A stretch of 64,000 bases of DNA, taken from positions 62,001 through 126,000 of the forward strand of contig NZ_WESE01000003.1 in the NCBI RefSeq assembly GCF_009184895.1. The letters run 5' to 3'. The notes beneath the pieces are model-generated. The model was given only the letters and a program-made list of their open reading frames with translations. It was not told the origin of the DNA and searched no databases. Each line of letters begins with the position of its first letter. Position 1 is the first letter of the stretch. A program made the position numbers and the translations under genes. The stretch is from Nostocoides sp. F2B08. GTDB taxonomy: Bacteria > Actinomycetota > Actinomycetes > Actinomycetales > Dermatophilaceae. Below are positions 15,760 through 24,790 of this stretch, one piece after another.

Positions 15760-18570
15760 GTGACCGACCGCCCCACCCCGACCCAGCCCGCCCGACCCGA
15801 CCTGACCATCGTCGAGACGCGGGTGTACCGCGGCGGCAACATCTGGTCCTACGATCCCGCCGTCCATCTCGTCGTGGACCTCGGCTCCCTCGAGGAGTAC
15901 CCCACCGACACGCTGCCCGGCTTCACCGACCGGCTGCTCGAGCTGCTGCCCGGCCTCGACCGGCACACGTGCTCGAGGGGGGTGCGGGGCGGGTTCGTGC
16001 AGCGGCTCCGTGAGGGCACCTGGCTCGGGCACGTTGCCGAGCACATCGCGCTGCAGCTGCAGCAGGAGGCCGGTCACGACCTCAGACGGGGCAAGACCCG
16101 ACAGGTCAAGGGGCACCCGGGCCGCTACAACGTCATCTACGGCTTCAGTGACGAGCGGGTCGGGATCGCCGCGGGTCGCCTCGCGGTCCGACTCGTCAAC
16201 GACCTCGTCGAGCCCGGCGGCCTGGACTTCGCCTCTGAGCTCGACGAGTTCCTGCGGATGAGCGAGCGCACCGCTTTCGGACCGTCCACGAGTGCGATCC
16301 TCGAAGAGGCGGTCAGTCGCGACATCCCCTTCATCCGGCTCAACACCGGGTCCCTCGTGCAGCTCGGCCAGGGGGTCTACGCCCAGCGCATCCGGGCGAC
16401 GATGACGTCCCGGACCGGTGCGCTGGCGGTCGACCTGGCCGGGGACAAGGACCTGACCGGCAAGCTCCTCGCGTCCGCGGGTCTGCCCGTGCCCAGGCAG
16501 GAGGTCGTCCGCACCGTCGACGGAGCGGCCCAGGCGGCCACCAGGGTCGGGTTCCCCGTCGTGCTCAAGCCGCTCGACGGCAACCACGGCCGGGGGGTGG
16601 TGCTCGACCTCGCGAGCGAGGACGAGGTGCGGGCCGCCTTCCCACGGGCTCAGGAGGAGTCCCGGCGTGGCTACGTCATCGTCGAGTCGTTCGTCGTCGG
16701 CAAGGACTACCGCTGCCTCATCGTCGGCGGCCGCATGCAGGCCATCGCCGAGCGGGTGCCCGCCCACGTCGTCGGCGACGGTGTGCACACCATCGCCGAG
16801 CTCGTCGACATCACCAACGCCGACCCCCGACGCGGCGTCGGCCACGAGAAGGTCCTCACCCGGATCAGGGTGGACGACGCGGCCGTGCGGCTCGTCCGTG
16901 AACAGGGCTACGGCATGGACGACGTCGTGCCCGACGGCACCATGGTCAAGCTCGCTCTGACCGGGAACATGTCCACCGGCGGCATCTCGATCGACCGGAC
17001 CTTCGACGCGCACCCCGACAACGTCGAGATCGCCGAGGAGGCGGCCCGCATGATCGGGCTCGACGTCGCCGGCATCGACTTCATCTGTCCTGACATCACC
17101 CTGCCGGTCCGCGAGGTCGGCGGCGCCATCTGCGAGGTCAACGCCGCGCCGGGTTTCCGGATGCACACCCACCCGACCATCGGCGAGCCGCAGTACATCG
17201 CCAAGCCCGTTGTCGACCTGTTGTTCCCGCCGGGTTCGCCCAGCCGGGTCCCGATCATCGCGGTGACCGGCACCAACGGCAAGACGACGACGTCGCGGAT
17301 GATCGCGCACATCTTCAAGGGCACCGGAGTCAAGGTCGGCATGACCTCGACGGACGGGATCGTCATCGACGAGCGCCTCGTCGTCAAGGCCGACGCATCC
17401 GGCCCGCGTTCGGCCCGGATGGTGCTGCAGAACCCCAGGGTCGAGATGGCCGTCATGGAGGTCGCCCGGGGCGGCATCCTGCGGGAGGGACTGGGCTACG
17501 ACCGCAACGACGTGGCTGTCGTGACCAACGTCGCCCCTGACCACCTCGGGATGCGCGGTATCGACACGGTGGAGCAACTGGCGGACGTCAAGGCCGTCGT
17601 CGTCGAAGCGGTGCCCCGCGACGGGTTCGCCGTGCTCAACGCCGACGACCCCCTCGTCCGCGGGATGCGCAGGCGTTGCTCCGGCTCCGTCGTGTGGTTC
17701 TCCCTCGAGGCGCCCGGGGGCGAGGTACGGGAGATGATCGACGACCACTGCCGCCGTGGCGGCCGTGCCGTGGTCCTCGACCCCACCGACAAGGGCGACA
17801 TGATCGTCATCCGGCACGGCAAGCGCTCCATGCAGCTCGCGTGGACACACCTGCTGCCGGCGACCTTCGACGGTGCGGCGATGTTCAACGTCGCCAACGC
17901 GATGGCCGCCGCGGGCGCCGCCTTCGCGGCCGGCGCCGGACTGCACGAGATCCGGCAGGGACTGCGCACGTTCACGACGTCGTACTACCTCTCCCCCGGT
18001 CGGATGAACCAGATCAACGTCAACAACGTCGACGTGATCGTCGACTACTGCCACAACGCCGCCGGCATGAAGGTGCTCGGCGAGTTCGTCGACCGCTACG
18101 CCGAGGCCAAGGACGGCCAAAGCGACCTCGGCCGGGTCTCCCGCATCGGGATGATCTCGACCGCCGGCGACCGTCGCGACGAGGATCTCCGTGAGCTGGG
18201 AGCGGTGGCCGCGCGGTACTTCGACGTCCTCGTCGTCCGCGAGGACCTCAAGCTGCGCGGCCGCCCCAGGGGCGACGTGGCCGACATCGTCAGTGCGGGT
18301 ACCCGGGCGGCGATGGAGGCGGGCGGGGTCCGCTGCCGCCAGGTGGAGGTCGTCCTCGAGGAGGTCACGGCCGTTCGCTCGTGCCTGGCCCGCGCCAATG
18401 CCGGTGACGTCGTCGTGCTATGCGTGGATCAACACGCCGAGGTCATGGCCGAGCTCGAGACCGCCACCCGCAGCGCCCAGGCCGGTGCTCATACCGGCCG
18501 CGACTCGGTGGGCGATCCCGACCTCGACCCCGCAGCGATGCCCGAGCCGACGGAGGAGTCCGGGATCTGA
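15760..18570 (+). CDS. cphA: Cyanophycin synthetase
   Basis: 936 residues, full length. It polymerises Asp and Arg using two ATPs per unit. Domain order: N-terminal domain (about 15-160, with RGGNIWSYDPAVHLVVDLG and GHVAEHIALQLQ), ATP-grasp domain for the Arg-independent Asp activation (about 220-490, VVLKPLDGNHGRGV and ICEVNAAPGFRMH), then a Mur-ligase-like domain with P-loop GTNGKTTTSR (about 503-512) and VMEVARGGILREG. It starts with GTG behind a leaderless -10 box. It converges on the Mur ligase-TPR gene, with a hairpin between them. Confidence 0.97.
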   Translation: MTDRPTPTQPARPDLTIVETRVYRGGNIWSYDPAVHLVVDLGSLEEYPTDTLPGFTDRLLELLPGLDRHTCSRGVRGGFVQRLREGTWLGHVAEHIALQLQQEAGHDLRRGKTRQVKGHPGRYNVIYGFSDERVGIAAGRLAVRLVNDLVEPGGLDFASELDEFLRMSERTAFGPSTSAILEEAVSRDIPFIRLNTGSLVQLGQGVYAQRIRATMTSRTGALAVDLAGDKDLTGKLLASAGLPVPRQEVVRTVDGAAQAATRVGFPVVLKPLDGNHGRGVVLDLASEDEVRAAFPRAQEESRRGYVIVESFVVGKDYRCLIVGGRMQAIAERVPAHVVGDGVHTIAELVDITNADPRRGVGHEKVLTRIRVDDAAVRLVREQGYGMDDVVPDGTMVKLALTGNMSTGGISIDRTFDAHPDNVEIAEEAARMIGLDVAGIDFICPDITLPVREVGGAICEVNAAPGFRMHTHPTIGEPQYIAKPVVDLLFPPGSPSRVPIIAVTGTNGKTTTSRMIAHIFKGTGVKVGMTSTDGIVIDERLVVKADASGPRSARMVLQNPRVEMAVMEVARGGILREGLGYDRNDVAVVTNVAPDHLGMRGIDTVEQLADVKAVVVEAVPRDGFAVLNADDPLVRGMRRRCSGSVVWFSLEAPGGEVREMIDDHCRRGGRAVVLDPTDKGDMIVIRHGKRSMQLAWTHLLPATFDGAAMFNVANAMAAAGAAFAAGAGLHEIRQGLRTFTTSYYLSPGRMNQINVNNVDVIVDYCHNAAGMKVLGEFVDRYAEAKDGQSDLGRVSRIGMISTAGDRRDEDLRELGAVAARYFDVLVVREDLKLRGRPRGDVADIVSAGTRAAMEAGGVRCRQVEVVLEEVTAVRSCLARANAGDVVVLCVDQHAEVMAELETATRSAQAGAHTGRDSVGDPDLDPAAMPEPTEESGI

Positions 18571-18601
18571 GTCCGGGGTCCGATCCCGGGCCCCGACGGA
18601 C
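18571..18601. terminator. Inverted repeat between convergent cphA and the Mur ligase-TPR gene
   Basis: GTCCGGGG at 18571-18578 can pair with the CCCC and CGGAC segments of 18591-18601, leaving a small bulge. Its place between converging genes suggests a shared terminator. Confidence 0.45.
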
Positions 18602-18610
18602 CTCGCTCGT

Positions 18611-20851
18611 CTAGTCGGTTCGGGTCCCGGCGAGCGCGGCCGCATAGCCGGCGATCGCCGTCCGGTACCGGGCGACGTCCGGGTCGGCCGACGTCGCAGC
18701 GACCGTGCCGAGGAGACCGGCCAGGGCACCTGTCGGGTCCCCTGCGTCATGGTGGACCAGCGCCCGCACCGCCGCGACGCCCAGGCTGTCCGGGTATGCG
18801 GCGGCCACCTCGTCCACGACCGTGACCGCCTCCGTGTGGCGGCCGAGAACGCGCAGCGACGAGGCGAGCTGGACCTGACAGCGGTGCCGGTAGGGCTCGC
18901 GGAGGCCGCCCGCCAGGGAGAGGTGGTAGAGCGGCACCGCGTCGTCCTCGCGCCCTATGGCATCGAGTGCCGAGGCGTGTTCGAACACCAGACGCGGGTC
19001 GTCGGGGAAGCGGGCGGCGAGCGCCGCCGCGCGGTGCACCCGCTCGGCGTCGTCCTCCAGATCCCAGAGAGCCGCGATCTCGTCCTCGGCCTCGTGCTCC
19101 CCGCGGGCCCGCAGGACCTTGGCGCGGATCCGGTCCGCGTCGTCCGGCGTGCCGCCGCGGTCGGCGACCCACGCATACATCTCGGAACGCTGGGCGTGGC
19201 ACATGACGGCGATGACGTCTCCGTCTGCGGCCCGTTCGGCAAGAGCCTCGACCGATTCGACCTCGGTCGGATACGGACCGAGCGGCACCACCCCGACATG
19301 GCCCAGTCCTGTGGCCAGGAGCGCGTCGATCTCCTCGGTCGTGCGTCCGCGCAGGTACTTCTCCTTGTGTGCCACCGCGACGAGGTCGGCCCGGCGACCG
19401 GCGATCTCGCCGACGCTCTCGATCTGCTCGTCGGTCCGGTCGCCCACCATGCCGGCGGACACCATGACCCGCGCACCGGGCGACCTCAGCCCATCCGCGA
19501 CGTCGAGGAGTGCCGTCAGCCCGTCCTCGTTGTGCGCGAGATCGACGATGACCGTGGCCGTCCCTCCGTCGTCCGTCGGAACGCTGAAGGTGTTGAGCCG
19601 CCCTGGGTTGAGATCGGCATCGGGAGTGAAGCCGCGCATCCCCTCGACGACCGCCTCCTCGGGAAGGCCGATGGCGAGGGCTCCGGTCATGGCGGCGAGG
19701 GCGTTGGCGACGTTGTGCCGCGCCAAGCCGGCCATCGTCGCGGGAAGGTCGCTCAGCCGGACGACCCGATGCGGTGCGCGGCCGGGTGAGAGCACGCTGA
19801 CCCAGCCGTCGATCACCGTCGTCGCCCGGCCACCGTCGGCCAGGGATTCACGCACTGCGGGCGTCTCCGCGTCGAGCGCGAAAACCCAGGCGCGGCCCGG
19901 ACTCCCGTGCCGCATGGCCCACACGCGGGGGTCCTCGCCGTTGAGCACGGTCCACCCTCGAGGCGAGGTGACCCGCGTGATGATGGCCTTGACCTCCGCC
20001 AGCTGGTCGACGGTGTGGATCCCGTGCAGGCCGAGGTGGTCCTCGGCGACGTTCGTGACGATCGAGACGTCGTTGGCCGTGACCCCCATACCCTTGAGGA
20101 GGAGGCCACCGCGGGCGGTCTCGAGGATGCCGATCTGCACGCCGGGGGCGTCGAGGACCGCCCGAGCCCCGGCGGGGCCGGAGTAGTCGCCACTCTCGAC
20201 CAGCTCACCCTGCACGAACACGCCGTCGGTCGAGCTCCACGCCGCGCGGCGTCCCGCCGACATGGCGATGTTGGCCAGCATGCGGGTCGTCGTCGTCTTG
20301 CCGTTGGTTCCGGTGACGGACACGACGGGTATGCGCGGCGTACGCAGGAGGGGCGGGTCCCCGATCGGGGTGGCGAGGGCCACCTCGGCGGCCCGAGTGA
20401 TCCGGTCGGTCGGGTCCTCCCCCCGCAGAACCGCGGAGACGAGGTGCGGCAGAGCCTCCGCGGCGACCCGCGCGGGCCCGCGACGTCGCCACACGAAGGC
20501 GACCACCACCTCCTCGACCCCCTCCCCCGGACGACTTCGAACGCCCAGCCGAGTCGTCCCCATGGCCCGGGCGAGGAGTCGCAGCAGTCGCTCGGCCAAC
20601 CTCGCGGCGAACCGCTGCCTGGACTGACTCCCGGGGGGTCCGGGGCGGCCTCTCACGCCCGTCGACGCCGTTGCCGCGGCCAGCTCCTCGGAGCCGGCCA
20701 TCAGGACCGCCGAGACGTCGAGCACCACCTTGACCGCCGGTCGGCGGAAGTACAGGTTCGGACCTTCGAGGAGCCTGACCTCGTGGGCGACGACCGCGCC
20801 GGTGTCCCCGCTGCTTGCCGGCGCCGCAGCGACCACGGGTGGTGTGGGCAC
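18611..20851 (-). CDS. Cyanophycin-synthetase-like Mur ligase with a C-terminal TPR-like region
   Basis: 746 residues. Residues about 22-150 resemble the cyanophycin synthetase N-terminal domain (EVRLLEGPNLYFRRPAVKVVLD against RVYRGGNIWSYDPAVHLVVD). The ATP-grasp domain is absent, and residue 181 onward is a Mur ligase domain: GTNGKTTTTR (181-190), STDGVFV, ILETARGGLLLKGMGV, HNVANALAA, NPGRLNTF and VDLAHNEDGL. The last 170 residues are Ala/Leu-rich helical repeats that resemble TPRs. The GTG start at 20851 is uncertain since no clear ribosome-binding site exists; it is five bases after the fabI stop, implying co-transcription. The reaction is unknown; see findings. Confidence 0.8.
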   Translation of the reverse strand: MPTPPVVAAAPASSGDTGAVVAHEVRLLEGPNLYFRRPAVKVVLDVSAVLMAGSEELAAATASTGVRGRPGPPGSQSRQRFAARLAERLLRLLARAMGTTRLGVRSRPGEGVEEVVVAFVWRRRGPARVAAEALPHLVSAVLRGEDPTDRITRAAEVALATPIGDPPLLRTPRIPVVSVTGTNGKTTTTRMLANIAMSAGRRAAWSSTDGVFVQGELVESGDYSGPAGARAVLDAPGVQIGILETARGGLLLKGMGVTANDVSIVTNVAEDHLGLHGIHTVDQLAEVKAIITRVTSPRGWTVLNGEDPRVWAMRHGSPGRAWVFALDAETPAVRESLADGGRATTVIDGWVSVLSPGRAPHRVVRLSDLPATMAGLARHNVANALAAMTGALAIGLPEEAVVEGMRGFTPDADLNPGRLNTFSVPTDDGGTATVIVDLAHNEDGLTALLDVADGLRSPGARVMVSAGMVGDRTDEQIESVGEIAGRRADLVAVAHKEKYLRGRTTEEIDALLATGLGHVGVVPLGPYPTEVESVEALAERAADGDVIAVMCHAQRSEMYAWVADRGGTPDDADRIRAKVLRARGEHEAEDEIAALWDLEDDAERVHRAAALAARFPDDPRLVFEHASALDAIGREDDAVPLYHLSLAGGLREPYRHRCQVQLASSLRVLGRHTEAVTVVDEVAAAYPDSLGVAAVRALVHHDAGDPTGALAGLLGTVAATSADPDVARYRTAIAGYAAALAGTRTD

Positions 20852-20856
20852 GGGTG

Positions 20857-21642
20857 CTACTGGCCCATCGCGTGCACGCCACCGTCGACGTGGACGATTT
20901 CGGCGGTCGTCGCGGGGAACAGGTCGGAGAGGAGTGCGACGCAGGCCAGTGCCGCCGGCTCGGGGTCGTCGACGTCCCAGCCGAGTGGCGCTCGCTGGTC
21001 CCAGGTGTTCTCGAACGCCTCGAAGCCTGGGATCGACTTGGCGGCGGTCGTGCGGATGGGTCCGGCCGCGACGAGGTTGCAGCGGACCCCGTGGCCACGA
21101 CCCAGGTCCCGGGCAAGGTAGCGGTTCGTCGCCTCGAAGGCGGCCTTGGCGACGCCCATCCAGTCGTACACCGGCCAGGCGAACGAGGCGTCGAACGTCA
21201 GGCCGACGAGGCTGCCTCCCCGACTCATCAGGGGAAGGCTCGCCTGCGCGAGGCCCTTGAGCGAGTACGCGGAGGTGTGCAGGGCGGTCGCCACGTCCTC
21301 CCACGTTCCACTCATGAACTCGAAGGCGCCAGGCGGGGCGTACCCGATCGAGTGCAGCACACCGTCGAGGTGCGGGACGTGCTCGCCGAGTCGTTCGGCA
21401 AGGGTGTCCAGGTGCTCGTCGTTCGTGACGTCGAGCTCGACGACCGGTGGGGTCGAGGGCAGCCGCTTGGCGATGGTCTGGGTGATCCGCATCGTCCGCC
21501 CGAACGATGTCAGCACGACCTCGGCGCCCTGCTCCTGGGCGAGTCGAGCGACGTGGAACGCGATGGACGAGTCCATGAGGACTCCGGTGACGAGGAGCTT
21601 CTTGCCCTCGAGCAGGTTTGTTGTCGTGGAGGTGCTGCTCAT
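20857..21642 (-). CDS. fabI: Enoyl-[acyl-carrier-protein] reductase, InhA/FabI type
   Basis: 261 residues. NADH-dependent reduction of the trans-2-enoyl thioester, the last step of fatty-acid elongation. The NAD loop GVLMDSSIA (20-28), Tyr159-x6-Lys166 in YDWMGVAK, and the FDASFAWPVY stretch match the InhA branch. It lies 25 bases after fabG, the same gene order as mycobacterial mabA-inhA. A Mur ligase-TPR gene follows directly. Confidence 0.95.
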   Translation of the reverse strand: MSSTSTTTNLLEGKKLLVTGVLMDSSIAFHVARLAQEQGAEVVLTSFGRTMRITQTIAKRLPSTPPVVELDVTNDEHLDTLAERLGEHVPHLDGVLHSIGYAPPGAFEFMSGTWEDVATALHTSAYSLKGLAQASLPLMSRGGSLVGLTFDASFAWPVYDWMGVAKAAFEATNRYLARDLGRGHGVRCNLVAAGPIRTTAAKSIPGFEAFENTWDQRAPLGWDVDDPEPAALACVALLSDLFPATTAEIVHVDGGVHAMGQ

Positions 21643-21667
21643 GATGCGTTCCGTCCTTTCCCGGACC

Positions 21668-22396
21668 TCAGTGACCCATGCCCAGTCCGCCGTCGACCGG
21701 CAGCACCGCGCCGGTGATGTATCCCGCGCCGTCGGAGGCCAGGAAGCACACCGCGGCGGCGACGTCCTCGACCGCGCCGAATCGTCCGGCCGGGATGGCC
21801 TCCTGGTACGCGTCTCGTCGGTCCGGCGGCAGCTCCGCGGTCATGTCCGTCTCGATGAAGCCGGGGGCGACGACATTAGCCGTGATGCCCCGACCGCCGA
21901 GCTCGCGGCTGATCGATCTCGCCAACCCGACCAGCCCGGCCTTGCTCGCGGCGTAGTTGGCCTGGCCCGGGGAGCCGTACAGCCCGACGACGCTGGAGAT
22001 GAGGATGATGCGGCCCCGCCGCGCGCGGATCATGCCCTTGACAGCACGCCGCGCGACCCGGAAGGCGCCGGCCAGGTTGGTGTCGACGACCGACGAGAAC
22101 TCGTCGTCGGTCATGCGCATCAGCAGCGTGTCACGCGTGATTCCGGCGTTGGCCACGACGACGTCGATCGTCCTGCCGAGCTGCTCCTCGGCGGCCGCGA
22201 AGGCAGCGTCGACGGAGGTCGGGTCGCCGACGTCGCACGTGACCGCCGACAACCCCTCGGGGGCCTCGCCCGAGCGGGACGCGACGACGACCTGGTGGCC
22301 CTCGTCTCGCATTCGTCGGGCGATCGCCAGGCCGATCCCCCGGTTTCCGCCCGTGACGAGGGCGGTGTACGTCTGATCCGTCGGGCCGGTGCTCAT
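21668..22396 (-). CDS. fabG: 3-oxoacyl-[acyl-carrier-protein] reductase
   Basis: 242-residue short-chain dehydrogenase: TGGNRGIG (15-22), NAG in VVVANAGITRD, and catalytic Ser135, Tyr148 and Lys152 in ISSVVGLYGSPGQANYAASK. It reduces the beta-ketoacyl-ACP with NADPH. First gene of the fabG-fabI-Mur ligase operon. Start at 22396 is set by homology; a frame open further upstream is antisense to the neighbouring gene. Confidence 0.95.
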   Translation of the reverse strand: MSTGPTDQTYTALVTGGNRGIGLAIARRMRDEGHQVVVASRSGEAPEGLSAVTCDVGDPTSVDAAFAAAEEQLGRTIDVVVANAGITRDTLLMRMTDDEFSSVVDTNLAGAFRVARRAVKGMIRARRGRIILISSVVGLYGSPGQANYAASKAGLVGLARSISRELGGRGITANVVAPGFIETDMTAELPPDRRDAYQEAIPAGRFGAVEDVAAAVCFLASDGAGYITGAVLPVDGGLGMGH

Positions 22397-22409
22397 GGCA
22401 GGCAACGCT

Positions 22410-22423
22410 AGTGGACTACCACT
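22410..22423. promoter_or_regulatory. Small palindrome between fabG and the DUF3099 gene
   Basis: AGTGG (22410-22414) and CCACT (22419-22423) flank ACTA, 14 bases before the fabG ATG. On the minus strand a TAGCGT box overlaps the adjacent bases, so it could be a repressor site for fabG. The arms are only five bases. Confidence 0.35.
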
Positions 22424-22500
22424 GGGTAACGTGCCCCTCTCGCGCCGGCCGCGACCCGTGGTGCCGATGTGACGGTGCCGGGTCCGAGGCTGCACACGCG

Positions 22501-22506
22501 TACGCT
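22501..22506 (+). promoter_or_regulatory. Leaderless-type -10 box of the DUF3099 gene
   Basis: TACGCT ends six bases before the GTG at 22513. Confidence 0.55.
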
Positions 22507-22512
22507 GACGAG

Positions 22513-22797
22513 GTGGCCCAACCCCCGCCCACACCGCAGAGTGTGACCACCGCGCGAGCGCCCCTGAAGCAGGAGCAGTCGGCACGGATGCGGGCCTACC
22601 TCATCGCCATGGGCGTGCGCACGGTGTGCTTCTTCGGTGCCGTCATCGCCACTGGATGGCTGCGCTGGACGATGGTCGCCCTCGCGGTCTTCCTCCCCTA
22701 CTTCGCCGTCCTCATCGCGAACGCCGTGCGGCCGCGCGCCCTCAACGTCTCGACCCAGCGGCCCCCGGTCGCGCCGAACCGTCACCTGGGCGGGTGA
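22513..22797 (+). CDS. DUF3099 family membrane protein
   Basis: 94 residues with two membrane segments (residues about 29-45, VRTVCFFGAVIATGW, and 48-65, WTMVALAVFLPYFAVLIAN) and a basic cytoplasmic tail. This is the pattern of DUF3099, an actinobacterial family of unknown role. GTG start behind a leaderless -10 box; the longer frame open upstream has no supporting site. Confidence 0.82.
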   Translation: MAQPPPTPQSVTTARAPLKQEQSARMRAYLIAMGVRTVCFFGAVIATGWLRWTMVALAVFLPYFAVLIANAVRPRALNVSTQRPPVAPNRHLGG

Positions 22798-22806
22798 GCT
22801 CTCCGC

Positions 22807-23817
22807 TCAGCCGCCGATCGCGGACATCGGTCGGTCAGGCTGGGTGAATCCCGCCATCCCGATGCCGTGGCCCGGCGCCTTGACCCACATCTCTCCGTTG
22901 ATGAGTGCCGCGAGCTCGTCATCGCTCGCTCCGGCCCGCAGCGGCTCGCGCAGGTCCGTCTCGCGACGGGAGAACAGGCAGTTCCGCACCTGCCCGTCGG
23001 CCGTCAGCCGGGTGCGGTCGCAGGCACGGCAGAACGGTCGGGTGACGCTCGCGATGATCCCGACCGTCTCCGGCCCGCCGTCGACGAGGAACCGCTCGGC
23101 GGGCGCGCTGCCGCGGTCCTCCTCCGGGAGCGGCGTGAGCGTGAACCGACGGGAGAGGAGGGTGTGGATCTCCTCGGCGGTCACCATCGCCTCGGCGTCC
23201 CACGAGTGCTGCGCGTCGAGCGGCATCTGCTCGATGAACCGCAGCTCGTAGCCGCGGTCGAGACACCACTGGAGGACGTCGGCGACCGAGTGGTCGTTCA
23301 CCCCGCGCATCGCCACAGCGTTGACCTTGACCGGCGTCAGACCCGCCTCGGCCGCGGCCGCCAGCCCCTTCTCGACGTCGTGCAGCCGGTCCCTGCGCGT
23401 AAGGAGGCGGAACTCGTCACGGTCGACCGTGTCCAGGCTGATGTTGACCCGGTCCAGACCGGCCTGGGCGAGCGGCCCGGCGAGACGGTCCAGGCCCACC
23501 CCGTTGCTCGTGAGCGCCAGCCGAGGCCGAGGCCTGAGCTCCGCCATCTGTCCAACCAGGTCGACGATGCTGCGACGGAGCAGGGGCTCTCCGCCGGTGA
23601 GCCGGATCTGCGTGACCCCGAGGCCCACGAAGATCCGAACGATCCTGATCAGCTCGTCGTCGGTGAGCATGTCGGGCTTGGGCAGCCACGGCAGGCCCTC
23701 CGCGGGCATGCAGTAGGTACAGCGCAGGTTGCACCGGTCGGTGACCGACACCCGCAGGTCGCGGGCCACCCGGCCGTGCTGGTCGGCGAGCGGCAGCGCG
23801 TGGGTGGGGGAAGTCAT
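22807..23817 (-). CDS. moaA: GTP 3',8-cyclase (radical SAM)
   Basis: 336 residues. First enzyme of molybdenum cofactor synthesis. The radical SAM cluster is in CNLRCTYC (Cys29, 33, 36), GGEPLL follows, and the C-terminal substrate-side cluster uses Cys263, Cys266 and Cys280. The protein ends in GG, as MoaA does for pairing with MoaC-type partners. Its presence implies at least one molybdoenzyme in the cell. ATG at 23817 follows TAGGCT and a G-rich tract. It diverges from the SURF1 gene. Confidence 0.95.
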   Translation of the reverse strand: MTSPTHALPLADQHGRVARDLRVSVTDRCNLRCTYCMPAEGLPWLPKPDMLTDDELIRIVRIFVGLGVTQIRLTGGEPLLRRSIVDLVGQMAELRPRPRLALTSNGVGLDRLAGPLAQAGLDRVNISLDTVDRDEFRLLTRRDRLHDVEKGLAAAAEAGLTPVKVNAVAMRGVNDHSVADVLQWCLDRGYELRFIEQMPLDAQHSWDAEAMVTAEEIHTLLSRRFTLTPLPEEDRGSAPAERFLVDGGPETVGIIASVTRPFCRACDRTRLTADGQVRNCLFSRRETDLREPLRAGASDDELAALINGEMWVKAPGHGIGMAGFTQPDRPMSAIGG

Positions 23818-23824
23818 ACCCCCC

Positions 23825-23830
23825 AGCCTA
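23825..23830 (-). promoter_or_regulatory. Leaderless-type -10 box of moaA
   Basis: On the minus strand TAGGCT lies seven bases before the ATG at 23817, with a G-run between them. Confidence 0.55.
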
Positions 23831-23875
23831 CGTGGTGGCACACCGACGTACCCTGACCGTGATGGAGAACGGCGC

Positions 23876-24682
23876 GTGCTGACCAGGCTCTTCCGACCGA
23901 AGTGGCTCGGCGGCCTGCTCCTTGCGACCGTCTTCGCCGCCGCCTGCTTCGCCCTCGGACAGTGGCAGTGGAGCCGTTATGAGGCCAAGACCGAGCGCAA
24001 CGCCACGTTGGACCGCAACTACCGGGCCGACCCGGTCGCGTTCGACGAGGTCGTCGACGACGGCGGGGTGCGCCCCGGGGCCGACTGGGCGCGGGTCGAG
24101 CTGCGCGGCACCTACGAGGACGACCACATCTATGTGCGGAACCGTCCGAACGAGGGTGTCTACGGCTACGAGGTCCTCGGTCTGCTGCGGGAGGACAGCG
24201 GCCGGCTCATCGTCGTCGACCGCGGGTGGGTGCGCAACTCACCCGAGAGCGCGGCGGTTCTGCCCGAGGTGCCTGCCCCGCCTCAGGGTGAGGTGACCGT
24301 GCTCGGCTGGGTCAGGCCCTACGAACGGAGCCTGGGCCGGGACCTGCCCGCCGGGCAGGTGGCCAGCATCGCCCGGCCCGATCTCGAGGGCGTCGTCGGC
24401 GAGGACCTGCCCGGCGCATACGTCCGCATGCAGCTGGAGACCGACGCAGCGGGACAGGAGGTCGACTCGGGGCTACGTCCGCTGGAGCCCCCCGACCGCA
24501 GCCTCGGCCCGCACCAGGCCTACGCCATCCAGTGGTGGCTCACGATGGCGCTCGGATACGCCTTCGTCATCCTCGGCGTGCGGCGGGAGTTGCGCGAGGA
24601 GCAGGAGCCGCTCGGACCAGGTGAACCGGAGCCGGTCCGGCGACCCGCGAAGGTGAGCCGCTGGGACGAGGACGACTACTGA
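23876..24682 (+). CDS. SURF1 family protein (cytochrome oxidase assembly)
   Basis: 268 residues with an N-terminal membrane segment (WLGGLLLATVFAAACFALG) and a second near the C-terminus (WWLTMALGYAFVILGV), flanking a periplasmic domain with YVRNRPNEGVYGYEVLGLL and VVDRGWV. That is the SURF1 layout; members insert heme a into cytochrome c oxidase subunit I. It fits the ctaA and ctaB genes elsewhere in the window. GTG at 23876 has GGAG eight bases ahead; an ATG at 23863 is out of frame. Confidence 0.88.
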   Translation: MLTRLFRPKWLGGLLLATVFAAACFALGQWQWSRYEAKTERNATLDRNYRADPVAFDEVVDDGGVRPGADWARVELRGTYEDDHIYVRNRPNEGVYGYEVLGLLREDSGRLIVVDRGWVRNSPESAAVLPEVPAPPQGEVTVLGWVRPYERSLGRDLPAGQVASIARPDLEGVVGEDLPGAYVRMQLETDAAGQEVDSGLRPLEPPDRSLGPHQAYAIQWWLTMALGYAFVILGVRRELREEQEPLGPGEPEPVRRPAKVSRWDEDDY

Positions 24683-24790
24683 CCGCCAAAGACCATCGAC
24701 GATGCAGGACCACCACCGGCGACCGAGGTCACTGACGACGGAGCTTCCCGGGACTGGCGCGAGGCCCGCGGTGAGACCGACCGCGAGCGG

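Noticed and set aside
15379-18120. Minus-strand open frame of 913 codons opposite cphA
   Set aside because: It is low-complexity (Asp/Val/His-rich) and antisense to the full-length cyanophycin synthetase gene.
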